Positions 17,990 to 26,603 of a stretch of DNA of 64,000 nt are shown one piece after another. The translations under genes were made by a program, and so were the position numbers. The notes beneath the pieces were generated by a model. It was not told the origin of the DNA and searched no databases. It worked only from the letters and a program-made list of their open reading frames with translations. Each line of letters begins with the position of its first letter. The first letter of the stretch is position 1. This DNA comes from Arachidicoccus rhizosphaerae. Its GTDB lineage: Bacteria > Bacteroidota > Bacteroidia > Chitinophagales > Chitinophagaceae. The stretch lies in assembly GCF_900107765.1 (NCBI RefSeq), contig NZ_FNQY01000005.1, forward strand, positions 172,195 through 236,194, read 5' to 3'.

Positions 17990-18226
17990 TTAGATTTTTA
18001 CGCCATCTGCTCTTAATTGCTTAACGACTGTATCCAGACCATTTTTATTGATGGTACGGATTGCATCCGCAGATACTTTCAATGTAATCCAGCGGTCTTC
18101 CTCTGCATAAAAGAAACGTTTCGTTTGTAAATTTGGTAAGAAACGACGCTTGGATTTAATGTTAGAGTGTGAAACATTGTTTCCCACCATTGGTTTTTTT
18201 CCTGTAACCTGACATACTCTTGCCAT
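17990..18226 (-). CDS. rpmB: 50S ribosomal protein L28
   Basis: The 78-residue protein starts at [22 protein letters not shown], the conserved L28 N-terminus. An open frame extends upstream by 12 codons, but those residues have no counterpart in the family and overlap the promoter leader, so the internal ATG at 18226 is the start. It is the first gene of the rpmB-rpmG-DUF4295 operon. Confidence 0.97.
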   Translation of the reverse strand: MARVCQVTGKKPMVGNNVSHSNIKSKRRFLPNLQTKRFFYAEEDRWITLKVSADAIRTINKNGLDTVVKQLRADGVKI

Positions 18227-18248
18227 AACTGTATTTTTTATCGGACGG

Positions 18249-18280
18249 CAAAGGTATAACAACCCGCCCGTAATTCCAAA
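18249..18280 (-). promoter_or_regulatory. Promoter of the rpmB-rpmG-DUF4295 operon
   Basis: On the minus strand TTTG (18280..18277), a 20-base spacer and TACCTTTG (18256..18249) match the Bacteroidota -33/-7 consensus fully. Transcription should start near 18243, about 17 bases before the rpmB ATG. Confidence 0.78.
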
Positions 18281-18350
18281 TTGTTTTTATTTTCCTTGAT
18301 TCCCAGCACCCAACAAGAAGTGATATCTGGTTTAGGGCTGCAAAGGTAAT

Positions 18351-18380
18351 AAAAAAGCAGTGTGATTACACTGCTTTTTT
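18351..18380. terminator. Terminator after the DUF3276 gene
   Basis: AAAAAAGCAGTGT (18351..18363) pairs perfectly with ACACTGCTTTTTT (18368..18380) around a 4-base loop. It is symmetric, so it could act on either strand. The gene it serves is on the minus strand. Confidence 0.88.
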
Positions 18381-18452
18381 AAAAAATATTATGGCAATTG
18401 AACCTCAGTCAGATAGCCTCTATAATGTCCGAAACCTGCTTAAAAGGATGAA

Positions 18453-18962
18453 TTAAGAAGATATTGCCCAACTTGGATTCACCTGTTCTCCCTCCTGATC
18501 TTCTGGGTAAATTCGTTCAGCCTCAAAATCAGCCACAGACTGCCCCTCAGCATCCTGATTATTCATCAGGTTCTCACCGGGTTTATTGTCTTCATCTCTA
18601 TACTGAAAGTTTTCATTTTGATGATAATCCGTCTGACTTCTAGGTGCGCGAAGTTTGGGAGCTTCTCTTTCGTCTTCATGGTTATAATGGTCAAAATCGA
18701 AATCCGGCATCAGTTCTGTTTTTACATGCTGGATGGCCTGGGCCAACACATCTGTAAATTTGTTAAAATCTTCCTTATAAATAAAGATTTTCTGCCTTTC
18801 AAACCCCTCTGCGTTAAATTTTTTACGAGTTTCTGTGACAGTTACATAAAAATCATTCCCTCTGGTTTCACGCACATCGAAGAAATAGGTTCTCCTCTTT
18901 CCTGCCTTAAGTTTTCTGCTGTAAACGCTTCGTTGCTTCCGGTCGTTGTTATCGTAATCCAA
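18453..18962 (-). CDS. DUF3276 / PUR-like nucleic-acid-binding protein
   Basis: The first 95 residues of this 169-residue protein match the PUR domain family of Bacteroidota (SVYSRKLKAGKRRTYFFDVRETRGNDFYVTVTE, then FIYKEDFNKFTDVLAQAIQHVK). Structures of relatives resemble eukaryotic PUR-alpha and bind single-stranded nucleic acid. The rest is a low-complexity acidic tail rich in Asp, Glu, Asn and Gln, which I take to be disordered. It has its own promoter and a perfect hairpin terminator. Confidence 0.88.
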   Translation of the reverse strand: MDYDNNDRKQRSVYSRKLKAGKRRTYFFDVRETRGNDFYVTVTETRKKFNAEGFERQKIFIYKEDFNKFTDVLAQAIQHVKTELMPDFDFDHYNHEDEREAPKLRAPRSQTDYHQNENFQYRDEDNKPGENLMNNQDAEGQSVADFEAERIYPEDQEGEQVNPSWAISS

Positions 18963-19010
18963 AATTCAAATTTTTTGGTGAACTTTAAATGTTATATTAT
19001 TTAACCTTTA

Positions 19011-19040
19011 CAAATATAATATTGTTTTCATTTTAGCAAA
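19011..19040 (-). promoter_or_regulatory. Promoter of the DUF3276 gene
   Basis: On the minus strand TTTG (19040..19037), 18 bases and TATATTTG (19018..19011) match the -33/-7 pattern. The ATG is about 48 bases downstream. Confidence 0.65.
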
Positions 19041-19088
19041 AAATTTTGAATGTTTTTTTTGGGGTACGCTACTTAAATACCGTTTTTT

Positions 19089-20414
19089 TTAAAGATTATT
19101 CAATAATTCTGTCACTTTTTCTCGTTGCAGGATTAAATATCCCAAACGGTCATTACTGATTCCTTCTCTTAACTGGTAACTAAATATCAGATTATCATCA
19201 ATTACTTCCGTTTCAAAATATCTAAACTGTATATTCTGATATTTACGCAGTGGCTCTCCTATTTCATATAAATGTGTTGAAAGGATAAATATTGAACTAT
19301 CCACCTTACGCAGACCTTCCACTACCGTCGTTGAACATTTCATGGCATCCACAATATTCGTACCTTTAAATAGTTCATCAATGAGAATCAGCCATTTAGA
19401 CCCTTCCTGTATTTTTTCAACAATTGTTTTTACCCTTTGAACTTCATTAAAAAAATAGCTCTCGCCGTTTAAGGTATTGTCTGTTACTTCAATATTGCTC
19501 AGCAGGCCGTCAAAGGTTGAGCACTTCATATAACTCGCGGGGACTCCCATTCCGAGGGCTGCTAAATATAACCCGATGCCCACAGCCCTGATAAAGGTAC
19601 TTTTACCCGCCATATTCGCTCCCGTCAAAAAAAGGAAATTTTCCTTTTTTTCTAATGCTATATCATAGGCGACAGCAGTCTCCAATAAAGGATGATATAA
19701 TCCTGTAGCCTGTAATAAGGGTTCCTGACTCTCAATTAATTCAGGAAAAGTCAGCTGATGTTCTCTAACCGCTCTTGCCATACTGGACCAGGCATCTATT
19801 TTTAAAAACGCCTCTTCCAGGTATTTCATGCCATTCTTTTCAGTGTACTGATACAGCTGATGACCATATTTTATAACTTCTATTCCAGTTAATTTCCCCC
19901 CTTTATCTACACGGGCGCCTATTTTACCAAGTTTTTGAAAGAAGTTGCTTTCCAATATCTCTCCTACCTTTTCCAACAGTTCCTTTAACTCGCCATCCGG
20001 ACATTCAGGCGCATAAATCGTGTGCAGAATATTCATACCATGGACAAATTTTGCCAGATGTCCTATACTGTAACGTACCTGAACATAATCAGGCCTGCTC
20101 AGCCACCTGTATAAAACCGCATCAAATCCGGAAGGCGATGTGGGAATATTGGTTATGGGTGAATAATAATACTTATCCATTACCATCATCGTTCCATTAG
20201 AAATAATGGCGGGCATCACTTTATCCGTCATATGCCTCAGTAAACGCTGCCGGTCTTTAATGTCATCCAGCCGGCTCATAGGTTTGGTTATAAAATAACG
20301 CAGCCAATCCTTACCCCCAGAGGTAACGGTAAAATCCACATAATGTAAAATGGAGTGCTGTTCATAGCGGCTGATAACACCTAAATCATATAAGGTTTTG
20401 TCATCTACATGCAT
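19089..20414 (-). CDS. MutS-like ATPase lacking the mismatch-recognition domain
   Basis: The 441-residue protein contains only the core and ATPase parts of the MutS family. Walker A is GANMAGKSTF, Walker B is WLILIDELFKGTN, and the STHLYEIG segment is the family switch region. The N-terminal mismatch-binding domain of true MutS and the Smr nuclease domain of MutS2 are both absent. Bacteroidota commonly encode such short MutS-related proteins, with unknown function. It is probably transcribed alone. I find no exact promoter match in the gap toward the dihydroorotase-like gene. Confidence 0.88.
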   Translation of the reverse strand: MHVDDKTLYDLGVISRYEQHSILHYVDFTVTSGGKDWLRYFITKPMSRLDDIKDRQRLLRHMTDKVMPAIISNGTMMVMDKYYYSPITNIPTSPSGFDAVLYRWLSRPDYVQVRYSIGHLAKFVHGMNILHTIYAPECPDGELKELLEKVGEILESNFFQKLGKIGARVDKGGKLTGIEVIKYGHQLYQYTEKNGMKYLEEAFLKIDAWSSMARAVREHQLTFPELIESQEPLLQATGLYHPLLETAVAYDIALEKKENFLFLTGANMAGKSTFIRAVGIGLYLAALGMGVPASYMKCSTFDGLLSNIEVTDNTLNGESYFFNEVQRVKTIVEKIQEGSKWLILIDELFKGTNIVDAMKCSTTVVEGLRKVDSSIFILSTHLYEIGEPLRKYQNIQFRYFETEVIDDNLIFSYQLREGISNDRLGYLILQREKVTELLNNL

Positions 20415-20631
20415 ACCTGTTTAGTTTTTAATTTAAAGAGGGCTGCCTGCTTAAATAGCATACACAGCAATCCTCCTACCTTTATAAACTCAAGGGGTCT
20501 ATAAATCTATTAACGACATAATAACCAATAAGATAACTTTAAAAACGTTCCAATCACAGATTAAAAAAACACCTAAAGCGTTTATTTAAATATACCTGTT
20601 GATTCCACCAATTTGTATAAGCAAGGCTGAT

Positions 20632-22014
20632 TTAGCGGTTAAAAGAAAGCCTCTGCCCTTTAATAGATTCATCAAAGCCCTGATTTCCATAAACTAAATG
20701 CCCATTTACAAAAGTTTTTTCTATGGTTACTCCCATCGTTTCACCTTCAAAGGGGGACCAACCGCATTTACTATATAAGCTTTCTGGCGTAACAGAGGTC
20801 GGATTATCCATATTAACCAGTACTAAATCCGCAAAATAACCTTCTTTAATAAAGCCTCTGTCTTTTATCTGGAAACAGCGCGCCACTGCATGGCTCATTT
20901 TTTCCACCACCTTCTCTATGGTAATTTTACCTTCTTTTACATAACCTAACATGAGCGCAAGACTATGTTGGACGAGTGGCAAACCCGCATGGGAATTTTC
21001 ATAGGTTGCTGTATCAGAAGGGACAAGTTTTCCTTTTTCATTGCGCAGATATCCTTTTTCACTCAGTAAATGAGGCGCATGATCGGTAGCAATTACATCC
21101 AGTCGATCATCCAAAAGTGCCTTCCAGAGCGCGTCCTTATTAAATCCTTCCTTAATGGCGGGATTACATTTAATCAGGTAACCTTTGGTGGCATAATCCT
21201 CCGCTGTAAAGATTAAATGATGAACACAAACCTCACAGGTAATACGTTTTTGTTCCAACGGCAACATATTAGAGAATAATTGTAACTCTTTTTCCGTAGT
21301 AATGTGCAGTATATGTAATCTGCTATTATGCTTCTGCGCAAATTGAATGGCCTTAAAGCTACTCTCAAAACAATTTTCCGCATTACGGATAACGGGATGG
21401 TCCGCCGGTTCCAGAATACCTTTTTCAGCCTTGAGTTTCTCGTAATTAGCCCTGATGATACTTTCTTCCTCACAGTGCGTAGCAATTAAAACCTCACTGG
21501 TAGCAAAGACGTTGTCCAGTACAATAGGGTCGTTCACTAGGAGATTCCCTGTTGAGGAGCCCATAAATATTTTTAAACCGCAAATTTCATTTTTACGCTC
21601 ATTGAGCTTCTTAATTTCCTCCAGGTTATCGTTTGATGTCCCCAGATAAAAAGAATAATTAGCGAGTGAGACTTCGCGGGCCCGGTCATATTTTTTTTCT
21701 AGTAATTCGAGGGTAAAAGCGGGTGGCACGGTATTTGGCATTTCCATAAAACTGGTAACGCCTCCAGCCACTGCGGCCCTGGCTTCTGTGTAGATTTCAG
21801 CTTTATGTGTAAGACCCGGTTCCCGGAAATGAACCTGGTCGTCAATAACCCCAGGCAGGAGATACAAACCAGTTGCATCAATCTCTTGAACTTTAAAATT
21901 AACCTGCAAGGATGGAGCGATTTTTTCAATTCGTTGATTACGAATGAGTACATCACTGATAAATGTCTTACCTTCGCTTACAATTTGGGCGTTTTTTATT
22001 AAATAGTCACTCAT
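20632..22014 (-). CDS. pyrC: Dihydroorotase-like cyclic amidohydrolase
   Basis: This 460-residue amidohydrolase matches class I dihydroorotases, which form dihydroorotate in pyrimidine synthesis. The metal site includes VHFREPG (about residues 60-68), ATHCEEE, LHILHITTEKE and DVIATDHAPH. GLKIFMGSSTG supplies the lysine region. The first histidine of the usual HxH motif is glutamine (DDQVHFREP), a pattern I recall from Bacteroidota members. An allantoinase or other hydantoinase-type enzyme is a weaker alternative. The gene is divergent from the outer-membrane protein gene, with only 24 bases between the two starts. Confidence 0.85.
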   Translation of the reverse strand: MSDYLIKNAQIVSEGKTFISDVLIRNQRIEKIAPSLQVNFKVQEIDATGLYLLPGVIDDQVHFREPGLTHKAEIYTEARAAVAGGVTSFMEMPNTVPPAFTLELLEKKYDRAREVSLANYSFYLGTSNDNLEEIKKLNERKNEICGLKIFMGSSTGNLLVNDPIVLDNVFATSEVLIATHCEEESIIRANYEKLKAEKGILEPADHPVIRNAENCFESSFKAIQFAQKHNSRLHILHITTEKELQLFSNMLPLEQKRITCEVCVHHLIFTAEDYATKGYLIKCNPAIKEGFNKDALWKALLDDRLDVIATDHAPHLLSEKGYLRNEKGKLVPSDTATYENSHAGLPLVQHSLALMLGYVKEGKITIEKVVEKMSHAVARCFQIKDRGFIKEGYFADLVLVNMDNPTSVTPESLYSKCGWSPFEGETMGVTIEKTFVNGHLVYGNQGFDESIKGQRLSFNR

Positions 22015-22038
22015 TTATATATAGTATAAAAATTTTGT

Positions 22039-23757
22039 ATGAAAATTAGGTACGCACTTCTGCTGGGAACCTGTCTGGCTTTTACCGCGCTTAAAGTTAA
22101 GGCGCAAACCGATAACATTGAGCTTAGCGACAAACAAAATCTGTTAATCAAGCGTCTGGACATTAAATTAAGAGGTGATTCCGTGATGCGCTTTACGACT
22201 GTGAAGCCTTTTGACCGCAAAAGAATCACGGAGAGAATGGAAAGGATTGATTCTCTCGATAAAATAGGCGCTCTGGGCGAAACCCTTACCGATATAGACA
22301 GATATAACCTAAGAAGCCTTTTAATGAATAACTCAGACTGGACACGTAACTATACGGACTCCTTTGGGGTAAAAAAACCTATTTTCAATACCTTTTTCAA
22401 AACACCGGCTCATTTATACGAAGTCGCCAAGCCTGAATACAGTATCATTGTGGATCCGCTACTGAATCTTCAGTTTGGTCATTCCAGCGACGGAACCAGC
22501 ACTTATGTTAACCAAAGAGGAATCCGTGTACGTGGGCAGGTTGACCAAAGACTGGGTTATTACCTGTTCTTCTCTGAAAACCAGGAAAGAGATCCGCTGT
22601 ATGTCCGCCAGTACACAGATGCTCATTATTCACTCCCCGGCAAAGGTTATTACAAGCATTATGGCAAAAACGGCTATGATTATTTTGATGTCCGTGGTGG
22701 CGTCACCTTTCATGCGGGTAAAAACATTGATTTTCAATTAGGATACGACCGTTTCTTTATTGGTGACGGCTACCGCAGTCTATTCTTAAGTGATAATTCC
22801 GCTCCGTTTTACTTCTTAAAATTTGGCGTACAGGCTGGCAATATAAAATATACTGCCGTCGGCGCGCAGACCATTGCCTCCTTTATTCCTAATTCCGACT
22901 CTACCCGTCCCAGAAACTATATGATGTTTCATTATCTGACCTGGCAGGCCACCGATTGGCTGAAAATAGGTCTTTATGAAAACACCATGTACAACTCCAA
23001 AATCAATGGCGGGCTGCAGGTCAGCTATCTGAATCCGGCCATCTTCAACCGTTCCATGTCACAGAATACCGGTAATAGTGCTAAATCCAGCATCGGCCTG
23101 GACTTCAAAGCCAATTTTGCCAAGTATTTTGAAGTATACGGACAGTGGCTGATCAATGAATTCCATATCGATAAGGCCTTTAAATTCGGAGATGGTAACT
23201 GGGTCAACAAATTCGGTTACCAGTTAGGAGCCAAATACGTAGATGCCTTTACCCTCAAAAACCTGGATTTACAGGTGGAAGGCAACCTGGTTCGTCCATT
23301 TACCTATATGGATAAATGGGCCCAGAACAACTTCCTCCACTATAATCAACCGCTGGCACACCCGCTAGGCGCCAATTTCAAGGAATTGATAGGTATTGCT
23401 AATTATCAGCCTATTCCCAGGTTGAACATCGAAATCATGGGGACACTTTATACAAAAGGTTTGGATACCGCGGCAGCCTATGTAACCTCTATTGATCAGC
23501 CCAATAACGGCGGTGACCTTTTCAGGAACTATAAAGACAACCGTTTGAGTGACAATGGTTATTCTACCGGAGGCGGGGTTAAATTAAATGGCCTGCTAGG
23601 ATCACTTACCGCCTCTTATGAAATCCTGCAGAACTTGTATTTTGACGCAAATTTCACCTATCGCCGTCATGATATAGAAACCATTCCAAAAGATCACGTA
23701 AAAATGTTCATGTTTGGTCTGAGATGGAACATGTCCAGGAGAACTTTTAACTTTTAA
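22039..23757 (+). CDS. Outer membrane beta-barrel protein, Wzi/RemB-like
   Basis: The 572-residue protein has a signal peptide (MKIRYALLLGTCLAFTALKVKAQ). It continues with alternating aromatic and polar beta strands and ends in a phenylalanine-containing strand (MSRRTFNF), typical of outer membrane barrels. The segment FIGDGYRSLFLSDNSAPF resembles capsule-assembly Wzi-like and gliding-associated RemB-type proteins of Bacteroidota. I treat this as a family-level guess. It starts 24 bases from the divergent dihydroorotase-like gene and ends at a hairpin terminator. Confidence 0.75.
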   Translation: MKIRYALLLGTCLAFTALKVKAQTDNIELSDKQNLLIKRLDIKLRGDSVMRFTTVKPFDRKRITERMERIDSLDKIGALGETLTDIDRYNLRSLLMNNSDWTRNYTDSFGVKKPIFNTFFKTPAHLYEVAKPEYSIIVDPLLNLQFGHSSDGTSTYVNQRGIRVRGQVDQRLGYYLFFSENQERDPLYVRQYTDAHYSLPGKGYYKHYGKNGYDYFDVRGGVTFHAGKNIDFQLGYDRFFIGDGYRSLFLSDNSAPFYFLKFGVQAGNIKYTAVGAQTIASFIPNSDSTRPRNYMMFHYLTWQATDWLKIGLYENTMYNSKINGGLQVSYLNPAIFNRSMSQNTGNSAKSSIGLDFKANFAKYFEVYGQWLINEFHIDKAFKFGDGNWVNKFGYQLGAKYVDAFTLKNLDLQVEGNLVRPFTYMDKWAQNNFLHYNQPLAHPLGANFKELIGIANYQPIPRLNIEIMGTLYTKGLDTAAAYVTSIDQPNNGGDLFRNYKDNRLSDNGYSTGGGVKLNGLLGSLTASYEILQNLYFDANFTYRRHDIETIPKDHVKMFMFGLRWNMSRRTFNF

Positions 23758-23777
23758 AGCTAATTTTTTAAATATTT

Positions 23778-23808
23778 AAAGGTGCGCAGTTTTTCTGCGC
23801 GCCTTTTT
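23778..23808 (+). terminator. Terminator of the outer membrane barrel gene
   Basis: AAAGGTGCGCAG (23778..23789) pairs with CTGCGCGCCTTT (23795..23806) around five T bases, with one G-T wobble, and leads into a T run. Confidence 0.88.
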
Positions 23809-23813
23809 CGTTT

Positions 23814-23821
23814 TAAATTTG
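23814..23821 (+). promoter_or_regulatory. -7 element directly before the HAD gene
   Basis: TAAATTTG is an exact -7 match that ends only five bases before the ATG at 23827. If it is used, the transcript would start at or next to the start codon. No -33 TTTG is seen at the right distance, because the terminator hairpin of the previous gene occupies that place. Confidence 0.5.
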
Positions 23822-23826
23822 TCCTC

Positions 23827-24525
23827 ATGAAGACCTACCAGCATCTATTTTTTGATTTGGATCATACTATATGGGATTTTGAGGCCAATGCAAAGGATGC
23901 CCTCAAGGAAAGCTATTTGCATCATGAGCTGGCTCTTAGAGGCATTGAACCATTTGAAAGCTTTTATGAAAAGTATACCTATCACAATAAAAAGCTGTGG
24001 GACCGTTACACCAAAGGGCTGATTATACAAAGAGAGCTTAAATGGAAAAGGATGTTTCTTACATTGCTTGACTTTAAAATCGGCGATGAGCCGCTGGCCA
24101 GAAGCTTAAGTCAGGACTTTTTAGACCGGTTACCCATCCGCACTAAGGTCTTCCCCTATACCTTTGAAATTCTGGACTATCTTAAAAAGAAAAAGTACAA
24201 TCTTCACCTGATAACCAATGGGTTTAACCGTATACAGGAGCAAAAACTGGTCAATGCCGGACTCCAGGACTATTTTGAAATCATGATTACTTCGGAGCAA
24301 AGTGGTTGCCTTAAACCCAATGCGGGCATTTTCGAATATGCAATGGATGTTACAGGGGCAACACCAAAAAACAGTATTATGATTGGCGATAACCTAATTG
24401 CTGACATACAGGGTGCGGCCAATTTTGGGATGGACAGTGTTTTCACCAACCACATTGAGGATGACACTAAACACCTGGCCACTTATGAAATCCGTCATTT
24501 AAAAGAATTGGAAGATATATTCTAA
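23827..24525 (+). CDS. YjjG-type HAD nucleotidase
   Basis: The 232-residue protein is a HAD phosphatase of the YjjG group, which dephosphorylates non-canonical pyrimidine nucleotides. Motif I is FFDLDHTIWDF (the two catalytic aspartates), motif II is LITNGF, the lysine is in CLKPNAGIF and motif IV is MIGDNLIADIQGA. A helical cap follows motif I. A longer frame opens at 23782 inside the preceding terminator. The family start MKTYQHLFFDLDHT fixes the ATG at 23827. Confidence 0.92.
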   Translation: MKTYQHLFFDLDHTIWDFEANAKDALKESYLHHELALRGIEPFESFYEKYTYHNKKLWDRYTKGLIIQRELKWKRMFLTLLDFKIGDEPLARSLSQDFLDRLPIRTKVFPYTFEILDYLKKKKYNLHLITNGFNRIQEQKLVNAGLQDYFEIMITSEQSGCLKPNAGIFEYAMDVTGATPKNSIMIGDNLIADIQGAANFGMDSVFTNHIEDDTKHLATYEIRHLKELEDIF

Positions 24526-24574
24526 AATCTCCTCTTCAGTGTCCCTCAAAAAAACGGTGCCCCTGTCACAAAAG

Positions 24575-24631
24575 AAAAAACCACTGGTAAAATATCGCTT
24601 TTTAATCTGGATATTTTACTAGTGGTTTTTT
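24575..24631. terminator. Bidirectional terminator, HAD gene / lipoprotein gene
   Basis: A 22-base arm (24575..24596) pairs with 24610..24631 with one mismatch, and A and T runs form the outer ends. The flanking genes converge. Confidence 0.9.
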
Positions 24632-24678
24632 AATGGGAGTATTAAAAGAAATCCTTTTAGATCTCCAACCGGAAGCGA

Positions 24679-25788
24679 CTAGCGATGGGTAGCATTTAGT
24701 AATTGAATGCTATATATATAGGTTCCCGGCACCTGTATCCTTAAGGGGATGCGCAGGGAGTAATCATACAGACCGTCTTTAAACTCTCCTAAGTAATGAC
24801 TATCTGTCTTTCCCTGATAAAACACACCGGATACATTAGAGCTCCAGGTAGAAGTACTATCCATATGCACATATTTAGTAGGTAAAATATAGTACATATT
24901 ATATCCATTCCCTAAAGAACTAATCGGGAAGGGAGTTATCGGATATTTCAGGAACATGGCAGTGTCTAATGCCTGGTAAGTGTCGGGAGCATAATCCTGC
25001 AGATTCTGTAAATATGGAGGATTTGGATTTAATCCGGAATTAGGCCTTTTGGCGATCTCACCATTTTTAGGAGAAAAGGGCACTCCGTTTCTATCGGTTA
25101 CTTTTACAATCATGACATTTCCCGTATCAGATACCTTGGTTACACTATACCTGACAAAAGGATTATAATTCCCGTTAAAAAATACACTGGTAACGCCATC
25201 CTTTGTGGAAGCGCCTGTTGGGGTATTCGCATTCAGCCTGGACAGACTAAACGATCCTACTCCGTCATCATCGACCGTCTGAACCGGTGAAGCTGTTATG
25301 ATTTTAATGGTAATCGCCTTGGGGAGCTCAATGGTACCGGCAGAGTTGGTCACTTCCAGATCCAGCGTATATGATCCTAAGGGGACATATTGAGTGGCTT
25401 TATTAGTCGTAATCACGCCACTGGTTTCGTTCACAGTAAAGGGAGTAAGGCTGTCAGATGTAATTTTAGCTCTGACCAATGCATAAGTCGTATCCGTTTT
25501 AGAATCATAGGAAGCACTCCACACATCCACCAGGTACTTCTTAGAAAAAATCGCGTCTACATTCTCTCCTGTCGAATCATAGATGTGTGTCCAGCGCACT
25601 TTCAATGGCAAATTGGAACCATCGGCTACCAGTGAATTAGACGCAGCATATTGCCCTTGCGGAACTTCAAACAATTTAGTGGAATATTGCATGGTAGGAC
25701 TTAAATACCCATCTGCGATCTTCGTACAACTGACCACCCACAGTATTGCAGCTATACTCATTAACCCTATATAAATTCTTTTATGCAT
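24679..25788 (-). CDS. Surface lipoprotein of the FAS1 uptake locus (DUF5007-like)
   Basis: The 369-residue protein has a lipoprotein signal (LMSIAAILWVVSC, Cys21). A beta-rich cadherin/Ig-like portion follows, around residues 95-160 (TPFTVNETSGVITTN, then PLGSYTLDLEVTNSAGTIELPKAI). I believe it corresponds to the DUF5007 family seen beside FAS1 and SusD genes in Bacteroidota, though I cannot confirm the name here. It is the last gene of a four-gene locus (SusC, SusD, FAS1 and this) and is probably a cell-surface ligand-binding subunit in the role of SusE/SusF. Confidence 0.7.
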   Translation of the reverse strand: MHKRIYIGLMSIAAILWVVSCTKIADGYLSPTMQYSTKLFEVPQGQYAASNSLVADGSNLPLKVRWTHIYDSTGENVDAIFSKKYLVDVWSASYDSKTDTTYALVRAKITSDSLTPFTVNETSGVITTNKATQYVPLGSYTLDLEVTNSAGTIELPKAITIKIITASPVQTVDDDGVGSFSLSRLNANTPTGASTKDGVTSVFFNGNYNPFVRYSVTKVSDTGNVMIVKVTDRNGVPFSPKNGEIAKRPNSGLNPNPPYLQNLQDYAPDTYQALDTAMFLKYPITPFPISSLGNGYNMYYILPTKYVHMDSTSTWSSNVSGVFYQGKTDSHYLGEFKDGLYDYSLRIPLRIQVPGTYIYSIQLLNATHR

Positions 25789-25840
25789 AATATGAAAATT
25801 AACTATTAAGTATTATTGAATCAATCCCCGCTTTTTGTTT

Positions 25841-26563
25841 TTAATCTTCCACTTTGGTGCCATAGAAAAATAAGGTGGACCCGGGAGATAAAACATGCAC
25901 CACTCCGTTTTGTGTATTCATAAAAGAAGTGGTGACCAGGGTATGAACACCGGTTTTTGCGGGAATATCGGCCGCTGTACTATCCTGATCATCTAACTGA
26001 TAGGGCTTCCAGAGATGGGTATAATAAACCAGCCTGGGCGGAGTGGATACCAGGTCGGAATATCCCATATTTTCATCATAGGTATATTCATAGGATACAA
26101 TGGCAGAATCACCGCTCAGCCCCGTTTTATAAAAAGATCCGGTGGAGCTCAATTTGGCATCAACATTTAATACACTGGGGATGATATACATTTTTAAAGA
26201 ATCCGCAATCCCGTCTATATTCTTTTCCAGATGATATTTTAGGGAATCCAGGGTAAACTTGGCATACTGATCAACTGTTGCCTGAATATCAATGGTCCTT
26301 TCATTCAGATAATTATATACAGAAGCGTCACTAGGTGCAAAGAAGGTGGATTGAGCTTTATTGATTTCGTCCTTAAGACCAGCGGCATCAATCACCTGCA
26401 CTAGCGTATCAAACTGGGACATTGAGCTTAATGCATCATAAGTACTTAATGAACTATACTTATTAATATCCTCTATCTTACCGCCTGTGATATATTTTTT
26501 CTGACATCCCAAAATGGAAAGGGACGCAGTTATCAGCAAAATGGCTATTTTATAATTTTTCAT
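25841..26563 (-). CDS. FAS1 (fasciclin) domain lipoprotein
   Basis: The protein has 240 residues from the ATG at 26563. The frame can be extended by seven codons to a TTG, but MKNYKIAILLITASLSILGC is a standard lipoprotein signal, so the ATG is preferred. A FAS1 domain follows, with the family signature FAPSDASVYNYL and a hydrophobic VHVLSPGSTLFFY near the C-terminus. FAS1 domains usually mediate adhesion or carbohydrate contact. Located between susD and another lipoprotein gene, it is probably an accessory surface component of the transporter. Confidence 0.83.
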   Translation of the reverse strand: MKNYKIAILLITASLSILGCQKKYITGGKIEDINKYSSLSTYDALSSMSQFDTLVQVIDAAGLKDEINKAQSTFFAPSDASVYNYLNERTIDIQATVDQYAKFTLDSLKYHLEKNIDGIADSLKMYIIPSVLNVDAKLSSTGSFYKTGLSGDSAIVSYEYTYDENMGYSDLVSTPPRLVYYTHLWKPYQLDDQDSTAADIPAKTGVHTLVTTSFMNTQNGVVHVLSPGSTLFFYGTKVED

Positions 26564-26603
26564 AGAATATTTCTTTGTAGTCAATTTTTAGAAATTAAAC
26601 TTG

